From Streptomyces griseorubiginosus (GTDB lineage Bacteria > Actinomycetota > Actinomycetes > Streptomycetales > Streptomycetaceae), in contig NZ_KQ948737.1 in the NCBI RefSeq assembly GCF_001514195.1, positions 824,012 to 888,011 of the forward strand: DNA of 64,000 nt, given 5' to 3'. Numbering within the stretch: position 1 is the first letter of the stretch; each line of letters starts with the position of its first letter. Position numbers and translations under genes: made by a program. The notes beneath the pieces are model-generated. The model searched no databases. It saw only the letters and a list, made by a program, of their open reading frames with translations, and was not told the DNA's origin. This document shows, piece after piece, positions 1-8,082 of this stretch.

Positions 1-700
1 TCCGGGCACTGGCCTCCGGGTCGGCGGCCTCGCCGATCAGCTGCCCCTTGGCCTCGCGTCCCAGCCGGTAGGCCACGTACACCAGCAGCACACCGATGGC
101 CAGGGACGCGGACGCCTCCCAGACGACCTGCCCGGTGACCATGTGCAGCGCCATGCCGACCATGGCCAGGGTCACGCCGAGCACCGCCGTACCGTCCTCG
201 GCGACGACCGTGCGCAGGGCCGGGTCCCGCATGCCCTGGGCGGCGCCGCCCTGCTTGTGCACCTGGTGCAGCGCCCGCAGCAGCGAGATGCCCTCGGCGA
301 GGAACGCGACGCCCAGCACGATAAGGCCCGCCACATAGCCGCTGAACTTCTCCTCGGCCCCGTTGCGCAGCGCCTCGACGCCCTGGAAGACGGAGAAGCA
401 GCCGCCCATGACGAAGATGCCGACGGCCGCGATCAGCGACCAGAAGAACCGCTCCTTGCCGTAGCCGAAGGGATGGCGCCGGTCGGCGGGGCGGCGGCTG
501 CGCTTCAGCGCGGCCAGCAGGAAGACCTCGTTGAGGCTGTCGGCGACGGAGTGCGCCGCCTCCGACAGCAGCGCGGGCGAGCCCGCGAGGATGCCTCCCA
601 CGGCCTTGGCGACCGCGATCACCAGGTTCGCCGCCAGCGCCACCAGCACGGTGACGCGTGTTTTCCGGTCCGCGTTTTCTTTCGTCGATGTCCCGCTCAC
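1..700 (-). CDS. Cation diffusion facilitator (CDF) family metal transporter, 3' end outside window
   Basis: Translating the reverse strand from the GTG at 698-700 gives VSGTSTKENADRKTRVTV followed by a chain of hydrophobic helices. These include the CDF signature region with SEAAHSVADSLNE, a stretch rich in the Asp/His residues that bind metal in helix II. The HPFGYGKERFFWSL segment following it is also typical of CDF exporters. Family knowledge: these are inner-membrane proton-coupled exporters of divalent cations such as Zn, Co or Fe. About 233 codons are visible and the reading frame is open at base 1, so the cytoplasmic C-terminal domain is missing only because the window ends. The GTG start has only a weak GGCGAGG just before it, so the exact start is uncertain; no other upstream start is in frame. 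Confidence 0.85.
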   Translation of the reverse strand, partial: MSGTSTKENADRKTRVTVLVALAANLVIAVAKAVGGILAGSPALLSEAAHSVADSLNEVFLLAALKRSRRPADRRHPFGYGKERFFWSLIAAVGIFVMGGCFSVFQGVEALRNGAEEKFSGYVAGLIVLGVAFLAEGISLLRALHQVHKQGGAAQGMRDPALRTVVAEDGTAVLGVTLAMVGMALHMVTGQVVWEASASLAIGVLLVYVAYRLGREAKGQLIGEAADPEASAR

Positions 701-793
701 CCTCGCCGATTGCCCACCGCCCGGGCACTCACACCGTGCCGACTCCCGAAAACGGGGAACGCGTCCACCAGGACGGCTCACACGGGAGGAAGC

Positions 794-1813
794 ATGGACA
801 CCGCCGGCGACGGCAACAGCGCGTACGGCCACAAGGCGTTCAAACGGTCCAAGAGCCATTTCGCGGACCGGGTCACCGCCGACGCCCGGGACGGGTGGCC
901 GGTGGAGGCCGGGCGCTACCGTCTCGTCGTGAGCCGTGCGTGTCCCTGGGCGAGCCGGGCCGTGATCTCACGGCGGCTGCTCGGTCTGGAGGACGCCCTG
1001 TCGATGGGGATCGCGGACCCGATCCAGGACGACCGCAGCTGGCGCTTCACCCTGGACCCGGAGGGCCGTGACCCGGTGCTCGGCATCCGCTACCTCAGCG
1101 AGGCCTACGACAAGCGGGAGAGCGACTATCCGGGCGGGGTGAGCGTGCCCGCGCTGGTGGACGTCCCCAGCGGGAAACTCGTCACCAACGACTACCAGCA
1201 GCTCACCCTGGACCTGGCCACGGAGTGGACGGCCCTGCACCGCGAGGGCGCGCCGGACCTGTATCCGAGGGCGCTGCGGGACGAGATCGACACGGTGATG
1301 GCGGATGTCTACGAGGACGTCAACAACGGGGTGTACCGGGCCGGCTTCGCCGCCGACCAGGAGGAGTACGAGGAGGCGTGTGCGGGCGTGTTCCGCAGGC
1401 TCGACCTGCTGACCCCGCGGCTGGCCCGGCAGCGGTACCTCGTCGGGGACACCATCACCGAGGCGGACATCCGGCTCTTCACCACACTGGTGCGTTTCGA
1501 CGCCGTCTACCACGGTCACTTCAAGTGCAACCGCTGGAAGCTGACGGAGAACGAGGTGCTGTGGGCGTACGTCCGTGACCTGTACCAGACGCCGGGATTC
1601 GGAGACACGGTCGACTTCGACCACATCAAGCGGCACTACTACCAGGTGCACAGCGGTATCAACCCGACCGGCATCGTGCCGCTGGGACCCGATCTGTCGG
1701 GCTGGCTGACCCCGCACCACCGTGCGGAGCTGGGCGGCCGTCCGTTCGGCGACGGCACCCCGCCGGGGCCGCCTCCGGCCGCGGAGCAGGTGCCCGCTCG
1801 GGGACGTCCCTGA
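794..1813 (+). CDS. Xi-class glutathione S-transferase / glutathionyl-hydroquinone reductase homologue
   Basis: A 339-residue protein. The ATG follows a clear GGGAGGA ribosome site, so the open frame further upstream is not part of it. Residues about 45-60 carry RACPWASR, the CPWA motif of Xi-class transferases, with Cys50 as the expected catalytic cysteine. The C-terminal half (about 190-310) is the all-helical GST C domain, with TEADIRLFTTLVRFD and YVRDLYQTPGF typical of the ECM4/YqjG family. Known family role: reductive removal of a thiol from thiol-quinone adducts. Streptomycetes use mycothiol rather than glutathione, so a mycothiol-quinone reductase is an inference, not shown here. It is divergent from the CDF gene and followed by the DUF4235 gene. 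Confidence 0.85.
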   Translation: MDTAGDGNSAYGHKAFKRSKSHFADRVTADARDGWPVEAGRYRLVVSRACPWASRAVISRRLLGLEDALSMGIADPIQDDRSWRFTLDPEGRDPVLGIRYLSEAYDKRESDYPGGVSVPALVDVPSGKLVTNDYQQLTLDLATEWTALHREGAPDLYPRALRDEIDTVMADVYEDVNNGVYRAGFAADQEEYEEACAGVFRRLDLLTPRLARQRYLVGDTITEADIRLFTTLVRFDAVYHGHFKCNRWKLTENEVLWAYVRDLYQTPGFGDTVDFDHIKRHYYQVHSGINPTGIVPLGPDLSGWLTPHHRAELGGRPFGDGTPPGPPPAAEQVPARGRP

Positions 1814-1869
1814 CCGACGCCACACCCGATGACTCCAACGACTCGAACGACTCGAACGAGGAGATCCAC

Positions 1870-2172
1870 ATGGCCAAGAAGAAGAAGCTGAAGCTGCCCC
1901 TCGCCTACCAGCCGCTCGGGTTCGCGCTCGGCTGGTCGAGCGGCTGGCTGGCGGGGCTCGCCTTCCGCAAGACCTGGATGGCCATCCGGCACGAGGAGGA
2001 CGCGCCGGACGCGCTGGACCGGGACCGCGGCTGGGGCGAGATCCTCCTCGCGGCCGCGATCCAGGGCGCCATCTTCGCCGCGGTACGCAGCGCGGTGGAC
2101 CGCACCGGCGCAAAGGCCATCGAACGCTCCACAGGAGTCTGGCCGGCCTCGGAAAAGGGCGGCCGCGACTGA
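1870..2172 (+). CDS. DUF4235 small membrane protein
   Basis: A 100-residue protein starting at an ATG preceded by GAGGAG. A lysine-rich N-terminus (MAKKKKLKL) leads to a hydrophobic helix around residues 15-33 (YQPLGFALGWSSGWLAG). It then has the DRGWGEILLAAAIQGAIFA segment around residues 56-75, which forms the second helix. This two-helix pattern with a charged linker and a C-terminal ATGVWP-like end is typical of actinobacterial DUF4235 proteins. Function is not established. The 57 bases before it contain three 9-base copies of an ACTCNAACG motif (about 1835-1860). It may be cotranscribed with the transferase gene 57 bases upstream. Confidence 0.8.
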   Translation: MAKKKKLKLPLAYQPLGFALGWSSGWLAGLAFRKTWMAIRHEEDAPDALDRDRGWGEILLAAAIQGAIFAAVRSAVDRTGAKAIERSTGVWPASEKGGRD

Positions 2173-2369
2173 CGCTGCGCGGGGCTTGAGCGGGTCGGCG
2201 GGGCCGTGCGGGAGCGGTTCGGGCAGGCGCGGCTGTACGTGAGCGTGGTGGACCGGCTCAACCGCGACCGACCGCATCCGCACCCGCACCCGCTGCACAC
2301 GGTCCCGGCTGTCGCAGGTGGGCGCAGCCGGGACCCGCTCAGCCCCGTCCTCTCGGCATCCTGGGTCGG

Positions 2370-2762
2370 TCAGCCCTGTTTCGGGGCCGTCGGGGTGATC
2401 AGGCGGAGGGTGAAGGAGTGGCCGGCGGGGTCGGCGTAGCCGCGTTCCTCGAAGGGGCCCGCGGCGTCCTTCGTGTCCAAGGGCCGGCCGCCCAGTTCCA
2501 CCACCTTGCGCTCGGCCTCGTCCAGGTCGTGCACGACGAAGTCGATGTGGGCCTGGAGGGAGTTCTCGGGGCGGGGCCAGCTCGGCGGTGTGGCGTTCAC
2601 GTCGCGGCGGAAGGCCAGCCGGAAGCCGTCGGCCCCCCTGATCTCCACACGGTTGGCGGTGGCGTCCGTCTCCTCGGCCTCCAGCAGCTCCTTGTAGAAC
2701 ACGGCGAGTTTCTCGGGCTCGGCACAGTCGAGCACGACGAACCCCGCTTTCACCAGTGCCAT
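2370..2762 (-). CDS. VOC family (glyoxalase/bleomycin-resistance fold) protein
   Basis: A 130-residue protein, MALVKAGFVVLDCAEPEKLA onward. The start is the ATG at 2760-2762 behind GGAGGAG; a longer in-frame extension to 2831 lacks such a site and is low-complexity. The sequence has the paired beta-alpha-beta-beta-beta modules of the vicinal-oxygen-chelate fold, with FYKELLEAEETD early and HIDFVVHDLDEAERKVVELGG in the middle. It ends with YADPAGHSFTLRLI, the usual last-strand signature. These proteins bind metal or small ligands and include dioxygenases, glyoxalases and antibiotic sequestering proteins; the substrate here cannot be told. Confidence 0.85.
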   Translation of the reverse strand: MALVKAGFVVLDCAEPEKLAVFYKELLEAEETDATANRVEIRGADGFRLAFRRDVNATPPSWPRPENSLQAHIDFVVHDLDEAERKVVELGGRPLDTKDAAGPFEERGYADPAGHSFTLRLITPTAPKQG

Positions 2763-2838
2763 GTCTCCTCCGAAAGGTCCGCCCCGAGGCGTCGTGCCCC
2801 GCGGCCCTGTTCCTTGCGGATATCCCGGCACGGCCGAT

Positions 2839-3306
2839 TCAGTCGGCGACCAACCACCGGCCGTCCCTCATGAGTTCACGCCCCGTGAGCTCGTTGGCCT
2901 CCCGCCAGGCCTGTACGCGCTGCGGGGTGACACGGAAGTACAGGTAGGGCGTGGTCAGTCCGCGGGGGTCGAAGCCGGTGCCGGCCGCGAACCGGTCCCC
3001 CTCCTCCTCCCCCAACTCGGCCTGCGTCACGGTCTCGACGGTGCCTTCGATCATCACGACGTCCCGGGTGGGCCCGAGACCGAGCCGCACTCTCCCGGTC
3101 GCCCTCAGGTTCCTGCCGGTGGGGCTGTCGGCGGGGGTCGCCAGGAGCAGGGTGGAGCCGTCCCAGAGGAACGAGAGCGGAACGAGATACGGCACCCCCG
3201 AGCCGTCGTCCGGCGCGGTGGCGACCCAGACGTCCTCGTCGTGCTCCAGTCGGTGCAGGGTGTCCTTCTTGCGCTGCTCGGCGGAGCGGGCGGGCTGCGG
3301 GGTCAT
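2839..3306 (-). CDS. PPOX-class (split-barrel) flavin/F420-dependent family protein
   Basis: A 155-residue protein. The chosen ATG at 3304-3306 has AAGGA ten bases upstream; a TTG ten codons earlier is an alternative. The sequence matches pyridoxamine-phosphate-oxidase-like split barrels: VWVATAPDDGSGVPYLVPLSFLWDG, then TPTGRNLRATGRVRLGLGPTRDVVMIEGTVE, the strand pair that lines the cofactor site. Actinobacterial members commonly use F420 or bind heme or FMN. The cofactor and substrate are not decided by sequence alone. It lies between VOC and GNAT genes on the same strand with short gaps, so a loose co-directional group is possible. Confidence 0.8.
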   Translation of the reverse strand: MTPQPARSAEQRKKDTLHRLEHDEDVWVATAPDDGSGVPYLVPLSFLWDGSTLLLATPADSPTGRNLRATGRVRLGLGPTRDVVMIEGTVETVTQAELGEEEGDRFAAGTGFDPRGLTTPYLYFRVTPQRVQAWREANELTGRELMRDGRWLVAD

Positions 3307-3345
3307 GGGCACTCGGTCCTTCTGCTCGGGCGTCAACTGGCCTGC

Positions 3346-3864
3346 TCAGTCTCGTCGTTCACCTCCCCCTCCCACCTCCTCCTTTCGACCTAGGACGGAT
3401 CGCAGTGTCACCGCGTGCGCCCCGAACCCCTGGCGCTCGTAGAAGCGGATCGCGTCCGGGTTGGCCGCGTAGGCGGCGACCTCCGCCTGGGTGGCCCCCC
3501 GCGCCTCGGCCCAGGACAGGAACTCCGCCACCAGCCGGCCGCCGACCCGCCCGCGCCGATGGGCCGGCCGGACGTACAGGGCGTTCAGCGTGGCCGACTT
3601 CACGGGCCGTACGGCCGAGGGTTCGGTCAGGGTGCCCGTCAGGTGGCCGACCACCTCGCCGCCGTGATCCACCGCCAGCACGAGCCGCGCCGGGTCCGCG
3701 AGGGCTGCCGCGAACGACTCCGCCCCGTGCCGGCGCGGCCAGTCCACATCGACGCTCGGATCCCTGGTGCCGGCGTCCTCGGCGAACAGGCCCGCGCTGG
3801 AGGCGACCAGTCCCGGGATGTCCTCGGGGCGGGCCGGGCGGACGGTCGGCTCGTGATCAGTCAT
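3346..3864 (-). CDS. GNAT family N-acetyltransferase
   Basis: A 172-residue protein (MTDHEPTVRPARPEDIPGLV). The start is set at the ATG at 3862-3864, where homology begins; a further in-frame start lies eight codons upstream. It shows the GNAT core: VGHLTGTL strand, LNALYVRPAHRRGRVGGRLV (acetyl-CoA binding R/Q-x-x-G-x-G/A type loop), and the C-terminal NPDAIRFYERQGF motif. The family acetylates small amines or protein N-termini; the substrate is unknown. Its 5' end is next to the twin operators at 3903-3938, so the TetR protein of the divergent operon might also influence it. Confidence 0.85.
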   Translation of the reverse strand: MTDHEPTVRPARPEDIPGLVASSAGLFAEDAGTRDPSVDVDWPRRHGAESFAAALADPARLVLAVDHGGEVVGHLTGTLTEPSAVRPVKSATLNALYVRPAHRRGRVGGRLVAEFLSWAEARGATQAEVAAYAANPDAIRFYERQGFGAHAVTLRSVLGRKEEVGGGGERRD

Positions 3865-3902
3865 GGTCCGCACCGTAGCGGCCGGCACTGACAGTGGACT
3901 TC

Positions 3903-3938
3903 CTGGACGAGTGTCCAGCTATAGTGGACACACGTCCA
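3903..3938. promoter_or_regulatory. Two tandem TetR-type operators for the DUF1304-TetR operon
   Basis: Two palindromes share the same design. CTGGAC-gagt-GTCCAG lies at 3903-3918 and TGGAC-acac-GTCCA at 3925-3938. Their starts are about 21 bases apart, two helical turns, so two dimers would sit on one face. A further half-site TGGAC occurs at 3895-3899. A possible -10 (TATAGT, 3920-3925) lies between the two sites, so occupancy would block transcription of the operon starting at 3958. The encoded TetR protein at 4317-4880 is the natural candidate ligand-responsive repressor; that pairing is inferred from proximity. Confidence 0.7.
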
Positions 3939-3957
3939 AGAAGTGAGGGAAGAGCTG

Positions 3958-4320
3958 ATGGAGATCCTGGCGAACGTGCTGGTCGGCCTGGTGGCGGCGC
4001 TGCACGTGTACATCCTGGTGATGGAGATGTTCCTGTGGCAGAAGAAGCCGGGGATGTCCTTCCACGGCTTCGACCCGGAGATGGCCCGGGCCACCGCCGC
4101 CATGGCAGCCAACCAGGGCCTGTACAACGGCTTCCTCGCGGCGGGCCTGGTCTGGGGACTGGTCGCCGGTGATCCCACCGGGTTCCGGGCGCAGGTCTTC
4201 TTCCTGCTGTGCGTGATCGTCGCCGGCGTCTACGGCGCCGCCACCGCCAACGTCCGCATCCTCTTCGCCCAGGCGTTGCCCGGCGCCGTCGCCCTGGCCG
4301 CCGTCCTCGTCGCGCAGTGA
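3958..4320 (+). CDS. DUF1304 small integral membrane protein
   Basis: A 120-residue protein with four hydrophobic segments (about residues 5-25, 50-70, 75-95 and 98-118). It carries the DUF1304 landmarks HVYILVMEMFLW near the start, NQGLYNGFLAAGL in the middle and ANVRILFAQALPGAVAL at the end. The ATG at 3958 follows AGGGA with seven-base spacing. The family is widespread and of unknown biochemical function. Its stop overlaps the GTG of the TetR gene (GTGA), so the two are translationally coupled. Twin operators lie just upstream, suggesting it is the main target of that repressor, possibly in solvent or toxicant response. Confidence 0.85.
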   Translation: MEILANVLVGLVAALHVYILVMEMFLWQKKPGMSFHGFDPEMARATAAMAANQGLYNGFLAAGLVWGLVAGDPTGFRAQVFFLLCVIVAGVYGAATANVRILFAQALPGAVALAAVLVAQ

Positions 4321-4880
4321 CCCGCGCCGCCCCCGAGGACCCGCGAGCGGCGCGCACCCGCGCAAGACTGCGGGAGGCGCTGCTCGCGGAGTGCGCCGAG
4401 CGTCCGCTGGAGGAGGTCGGCGTGGCCGCCCTGGTGCGGCGCGCAGGGGTCGGCCGGGCCACCTTCTACGTCCACTACGACGGCCTGGAGGCGCTGGCGG
4501 TCGACGCGTGCGCGGACGTCGTACGGGATGCCGTGGAGGCACTGCACGCCTGGCGCGGGCGCCCCGACCCGGTGCACGCGCCGCCCGCGCTCGGGGAGTT
4601 CTTCACCTCGCTCACCCCGCACTCCGCGCTGTACCGGGCCCTGCTCACCCCGGGCGGCGGCGGTCCGCTCGGCAGGGTGCTGCACCGGGACCTCAGGGCC
4701 CACAGCCTGCGGGAGCGGGAGTTCGCGGGCGCGGCCGACGCCCCCCTGGTCGCCTCCGCGGTGGCGGCGACCTTCGCGGGTGTCCTGGCCGACTGGCTGC
4801 ACGGCCTGCTCGACGCGTCCGCCGGCGAAATCGCCGACCAGGTCTGGCAGTTGCTGGTCGCCCTGCACGCCAGCCGGTGA
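4317..4880 (+). CDS. TetR family transcriptional regulator
   Basis: A 187-residue protein starting at the GTG that overlaps the previous stop by four bases. The N-terminal helix-turn-helix is clear: ALLAECAERPLEEVGVAALVRRAGVGRATFYVHYDG, ending in the recognition helix TFYVHY typical of TetR proteins (about residues 20-60). The remaining 125 residues form the helical ligand-binding and dimerisation domain and have no family-specific motif that I recognise. Coupling to the DUF1304 gene and the palindromes at 3903-3938 suggest it autoregulates this two-gene operon. Confidence 0.9.
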   Translation: MTRAAPEDPRAARTRARLREALLAECAERPLEEVGVAALVRRAGVGRATFYVHYDGLEALAVDACADVVRDAVEALHAWRGRPDPVHAPPALGEFFTSLTPHSALYRALLTPGGGGPLGRVLHRDLRAHSLREREFAGAADAPLVASAVAATFAGVLADWLHGLLDASAGEIADQVWQLLVALHASR

Positions 4881-4892
4881 GGCCGGCTCGGT

Positions 4893-5846
4893 TCAGCGTG
4901 CCGCGGCGGTCTGGAACGTGCGCCGGTACGCCTGCGGGGACACCCCGATCGCCGCGTGCAGGTGCTGGCGCAGGGAGGCACCCGTGGCGAAGCCGACGCG
5001 GCCGGCGATCTGGTCCACCGAGAGGTCGCTGGACTCCAGGAGGTGTCGCGCGCGGGCCACGCGCTGCTGGATCAGCCAGCGGCCGGGGCTGAGGCCGACC
5101 TCGTCGTGGAAGCGGCGGGCGAAGGTGCGCAGGCTCATCCGGGCGTGGGCGGCCAGCTCGGCCAGGGTGAGGGGCTCGTTGAGCCGCTCCAGCGCCCAGA
5201 CGCGGGTCGCGGCCGTACTGGCGGCGCCCTGCTCCGGTACCGGCTGAGCGATGTACTGGGCCTGACCGCCGTCACGGAAGGGCGGGACGACACAGCAGCG
5301 GGCCACCCAGTTGGCGAGTTCCCCGCCGTGGTCCGCGCGGACGATGTGCAGGCACACGTCGACCCCGGAGGCCGCACCGGCCGAGGTGAGGATGCGGCCG
5401 TCCTCGACGAAGAGCACGTCCGGGTCGAGGTCCACCTGCGGGAACATGCGCCGGAACTGGTCGGCGAGGGACCAGTGGGTGGTGGCCCGGCGGCCGTCGA
5501 GCAGTCCCGCGGCGGCGAGCACGAAGGCACCGGTGCAGATGGAGACGATACGGGCGTCGGGGCGGACGAACTCCAGGGCCGCCCGGACGGCGTCCCGCAG
5601 TTCCCCGCTCACCCGACCGGAGTCGACGGGGGCGATCACCACGGTGTCGGCCGTGCCGAGCAGCTCGGGGCCGTGCTCGACCCCGATCGTGAAGTCCGCG
5701 TTGGTGCGGACCGGGAGGCCGTCGACCGAGCAGGTGAAGACCTCGTACCTGCCGCCGGCGGCGTTGAAGATCCTGGCCGGGATACCCAGCTCGAACGGGT
5801 AGACGCCGTCGAGCGCCAGGACCACGACTCGTTCCACATGCACCAT
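4893..5846 (-). CDS. GlxA-type regulator: DJ-1/PfpI domain plus AraC DNA-binding domain
   Basis: A 317-residue two-domain regulator. Residues about 5-170 form a DJ-1/PfpI fold, with the nucleophile-elbow motif VSICTGAFVLAAAGLLDGRRAT around Cys104. Residues about 215-315 contain two AraC helix-turn-helix motifs (LAELAAHARMSLRTFARRF and SVDQIAGRVGFATGASLRQHL). AdpA of Streptomyces has the same architecture. It is divergent from the oxidoreductase gene at 5918; the 71-base gap contains a TGGCA palindrome. A role in sensing a small electrophile or metabolite and controlling the neighbouring gene is inferred. Confidence 0.9.
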   Translation of the reverse strand: MVHVERVVVLALDGVYPFELGIPARIFNAAGGRYEVFTCSVDGLPVRTNADFTIGVEHGPELLGTADTVVIAPVDSGRVSGELRDAVRAALEFVRPDARIVSICTGAFVLAAAGLLDGRRATTHWSLADQFRRMFPQVDLDPDVLFVEDGRILTSAGAASGVDVCLHIVRADHGGELANWVARCCVVPPFRDGGQAQYIAQPVPEQGAASTAATRVWALERLNEPLTLAELAAHARMSLRTFARRFHDEVGLSPGRWLIQQRVARARHLLESSDLSVDQIAGRVGFATGASLRQHLHAAIGVSPQAYRRTFQTAAAR

Positions 5847-5866
5847 GGCACGATTCTATCGGATGT

Positions 5867-5880
5867 TGGCAATCATGCCA
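5867..5880. promoter_or_regulatory. Candidate operator TGGCA-N4-TGCCA in the divergent promoter
   Basis: A perfect 5-base inverted repeat, TGGCA atca TGCCA, lies centrally between the GlxA-type regulator and the oxidoreductase gene. AdpA, a related regulator, recognises TGGC-containing sites, so this palindrome is a plausible site for the adjacent regulator. Function is inferred from position and symmetry only. Confidence 0.45.
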
Positions 5881-5917
5881 TTTTCTCGGCGGGCGGCTCC
5901 CGGCAGGCTGGTCGACC

Positions 5918-6868
5918 ATGAGCACTGTGAACACCATGCGAGCCATCAGTCAGGACACCCTCGGCGGTATCGAGGTCCTCAAGGAGATCGAGGTCGAACG
6001 CCCCGCGCCGGGGCCCAACCAGGTGCTGGTCCGGGTGCGGGCGGCCGGCCTGAACCCGACCGACTGGAAGCACCGCGCCAACGGCGGCTTCCTCGGCCGA
6101 CCGCCGTTCGTCCTCGGCTGGGACGTCTCCGGCGAGGTCGAGGCGGTCGGCATCGGAGTGGCGACCTTCGAGCCGGGCGACGAGGTCTTCGGCATGCTGC
6201 CCTACCCCTACGGCCACGGCTCGCACGCCGAGTACGTCATCGCGCCGGTGCGGGCGCTCACCCACAAGCCGGCGTCGATCGACCACACGCAGGCCGGCGC
6301 GCTGCCGCTGGTGTCCCTGACGGCCTGGCAGGCCCTGGTGGAGAACGCGGACCTGCGGCCGGGGCAGCGGGTGCTGATCCACGCGGCGGCCGGCGGGGTG
6401 GGCCACGTGGCGGTGCAGATCGCCAAGGCCCGGGGCGCGTACGTGATCGGCACGGCGAGCGCGGGCAAGCACGACTTCCTGCGCGAGCTGGGCGTGGACG
6501 AGGCGATCGACTACCGGGAGACGGACTTCGCCGAGGTCGTCAAGGACGTCGACGTGGTGCTGGACACGCTCGGCGGGGAGACGTCCGTGCGGTCGCTGAA
6601 GGTGCTGCGGCCGGGCGGGATCGTGGTGTCGATCCTGCCGGTCGGCTCGGACGAGTTCGGCAAGGAGGCCGAGCGGCTGGGCGTCAGGGCCCTGCGGATG
6701 CTCGTGGACGCCGACCGCGCCGGGATGAACGCGATCGTGGACCTGGTGGAGAAGGGCGAACTGCGCGCCACGATCGAGAGGACCTTCCCGTTGGCCGATG
6801 CCGCCGAGGCGCATGCGCTGGGCGACACCGGCCGTACGACGGGGAAGCTGGTCCTGGTGGTCGACTGA
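5918..6868 (+). CDS. NADP-dependent quinone oxidoreductase / zinc-independent MDR family protein
   Basis: A 316-residue medium-chain dehydrogenase/reductase. It has the N-terminal GroES-like part (VLVRVRAAGLNPTDWKHR, about 36-54), FVLGWDVSGEVEAVG, and the cofactor-binding segment LIHAAAGGVGHVAVQIAKARGAYVIGTAS. No structural-zinc cysteines are present, as expected for quinone oxidoreductase-like members. A second possible start (ATG at 5936) begins six codons later. It is divergent from the GlxA-type regulator and probably controlled by it. The likely reaction is NADPH-dependent reduction of a quinone or enone; the substrate is unknown. Confidence 0.85.
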   Translation: MSTVNTMRAISQDTLGGIEVLKEIEVERPAPGPNQVLVRVRAAGLNPTDWKHRANGGFLGRPPFVLGWDVSGEVEAVGIGVATFEPGDEVFGMLPYPYGHGSHAEYVIAPVRALTHKPASIDHTQAGALPLVSLTAWQALVENADLRPGQRVLIHAAAGGVGHVAVQIAKARGAYVIGTASAGKHDFLRELGVDEAIDYRETDFAEVVKDVDVVLDTLGGETSVRSLKVLRPGGIVVSILPVGSDEFGKEAERLGVRALRMLVDADRAGMNAIVDLVEKGELRATIERTFPLADAAEAHALGDTGRTTGKLVLVVD

Positions 6869-6890
6869 CCGCTGGTCTGCGGTCGGCCGC

Positions 6891-7997
6891 TCAGAACGTC
6901 AGTACGGGCTTGATCGCCTTGCCCGCGCTCATGTCCCGCACCGCCTGGTCGATGTCCGCGAACGGATAGGTGCTGATCAGGCGGTGCAGCGGCAGCCGCC
7001 CCTCCTTGACCAGGCGGACCAGGGCGGGGATGAAGCTCTGGGTCTCGGCGTCGCCGAGGGTGAGACCGACGACCTGCTTGCCGCCCAGCAGCCCGTTGAC
7101 GTCCAGGGAGACCTCGCTGCCGAACGGCGGGGCGCCGACGACGACGACCGTGCCGCGGGCGGCGAGCGCGTCGACGCCCTGGCGCAGCACGGTGACGTTG
7201 CCCGTGGTCTCCACGACGCCGTCCGCGCCCCGGCCGCCGGTGATCCGGGCGAGCGCATCGCCGAGGTCCTCCGCGGCCGCGTCGACGGTGTGGGTGGCGC
7301 CCAACTCCTTTGCCAGCGCGAGGCGTTCGCCGACCCGGTCGACGGCGACGATCGTCGTGGCGGGGGTGAGGGCGGCGGCCATGACCGCGGACAGGCCCAC
7401 GGCTCCGGCGCCGAGGACGACGATCGTGGAGCCGGTGAGAGGCTTCAGCACGTTCCACACGGCGCCGACCCCGGTCTGCACTCCGCAGCCGAGCGGGGCG
7501 ATGGACTCCAGCGGCACGTCCGGGTCGACCTTGACGAGGCTGCGCTCGTCGACCAGGGCGCGCTCGGCGAAGGAGGACTGGCCGAAGAAGTGGCCGCCGA
7601 GCGGTTCGCCGTCCCGGCTGAGGGTGCTGGAGCCGTCGGCCCGGCGGCCGCCGAGGAGGTTCAGCGGCAGCCAGGTCGCGCAGTAGGCGGGGTGCCCGCC
7701 GTCGCAGTTGCGGCAGTCGCCGCAGGAGGTGAAGGACAGCACGACGTGGTCGCCGGGGGCCACGCCGGTGACGGCGGAGCCGACGGCCTCGACGACCCCG
7801 GCACCCTCGTGCCCGAGGACCCCGGGCAGCGGGAAGGGCAGTCCGCCGCTCGCGACACCCAGGTCGGTGTGGCACAGACCGGTGGCGACCAGGCGGACCA
7901 CGGCCTCGTGCGGCCCGGGGTCGTCGAGGGTGACGTCGGAGAGGGTGAAGGACGCGCCGCCGGACTCGACCACGGCGGCACGGGTGGTGATGGGCAT
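6891..7997 (-). CDS. Zinc-dependent NAD alcohol dehydrogenase (aryl/benzyl alcohol type)
   Basis: A 368-residue enzyme starting at the ATG at 7995-7997 behind AAGGAG. Catalytic zinc ligands are visible as Cys42 (GLCHTD) and His63-Glu64 (LGHEGAGVVEAVG). Structural-zinc cysteines lie at about 92, 95, 98 and 106 (CGDCRNCDGGHPAYC). The Rossmann motif VLGAGAVGLSAVMAA follows. Members of this branch oxidise aromatic or other primary alcohols to aldehydes. It is downstream of, and co-directional with, an aldehyde dehydrogenase gene 85 bases away. Together they could take an alcohol to the acid under control of the divergent MarR protein. Confidence 0.88.
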   Translation of the reverse strand: MPITTRAAVVESGGASFTLSDVTLDDPGPHEAVVRLVATGLCHTDLGVASGGLPFPLPGVLGHEGAGVVEAVGSAVTGVAPGDHVVLSFTSCGDCRNCDGGHPAYCATWLPLNLLGGRRADGSSTLSRDGEPLGGHFFGQSSFAERALVDERSLVKVDPDVPLESIAPLGCGVQTGVGAVWNVLKPLTGSTIVVLGAGAVGLSAVMAAALTPATTIVAVDRVGERLALAKELGATHTVDAAAEDLGDALARITGGRGADGVVETTGNVTVLRQGVDALAARGTVVVVGAPPFGSEVSLDVNGLLGGKQVVGLTLGDAETQSFIPALVRLVKEGRLPLHRLISTYPFADIDQAVRDMSAGKAIKPVLTF

Positions 7998-8028
7998 CGT
8001 ACGGACTCCTTGGGCATGCTCGGCCGAG

Positions 8029-8065
8029 GGGGGACGCTCGGTCGAGAGGGGACGCTCGGTCGAGG
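8029..8065. repeat. Short direct repeat between the two dehydrogenase genes
   Basis: The 85-base gap between the aldehyde and alcohol dehydrogenase genes contains two direct copies of a 16-17 base unit, GGGACGCTCGGTCGAG. The first copy is at about 8031-8046 and the second at about 8049-8064, and a degenerate half copy (CTCGGCCGAGGG) precedes them. No function is evident. Confidence 0.55.
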
Positions 8066-8082
8066 GCGAATCCTGGGAAGGC

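Noticed and set aside
143..793. In-frame extension of the transferase reading frame upstream to 143
   Set aside because: It is antisense to the CDF gene, has no ribosome-binding site, and an ATG with GGGAGGA exists at 794.
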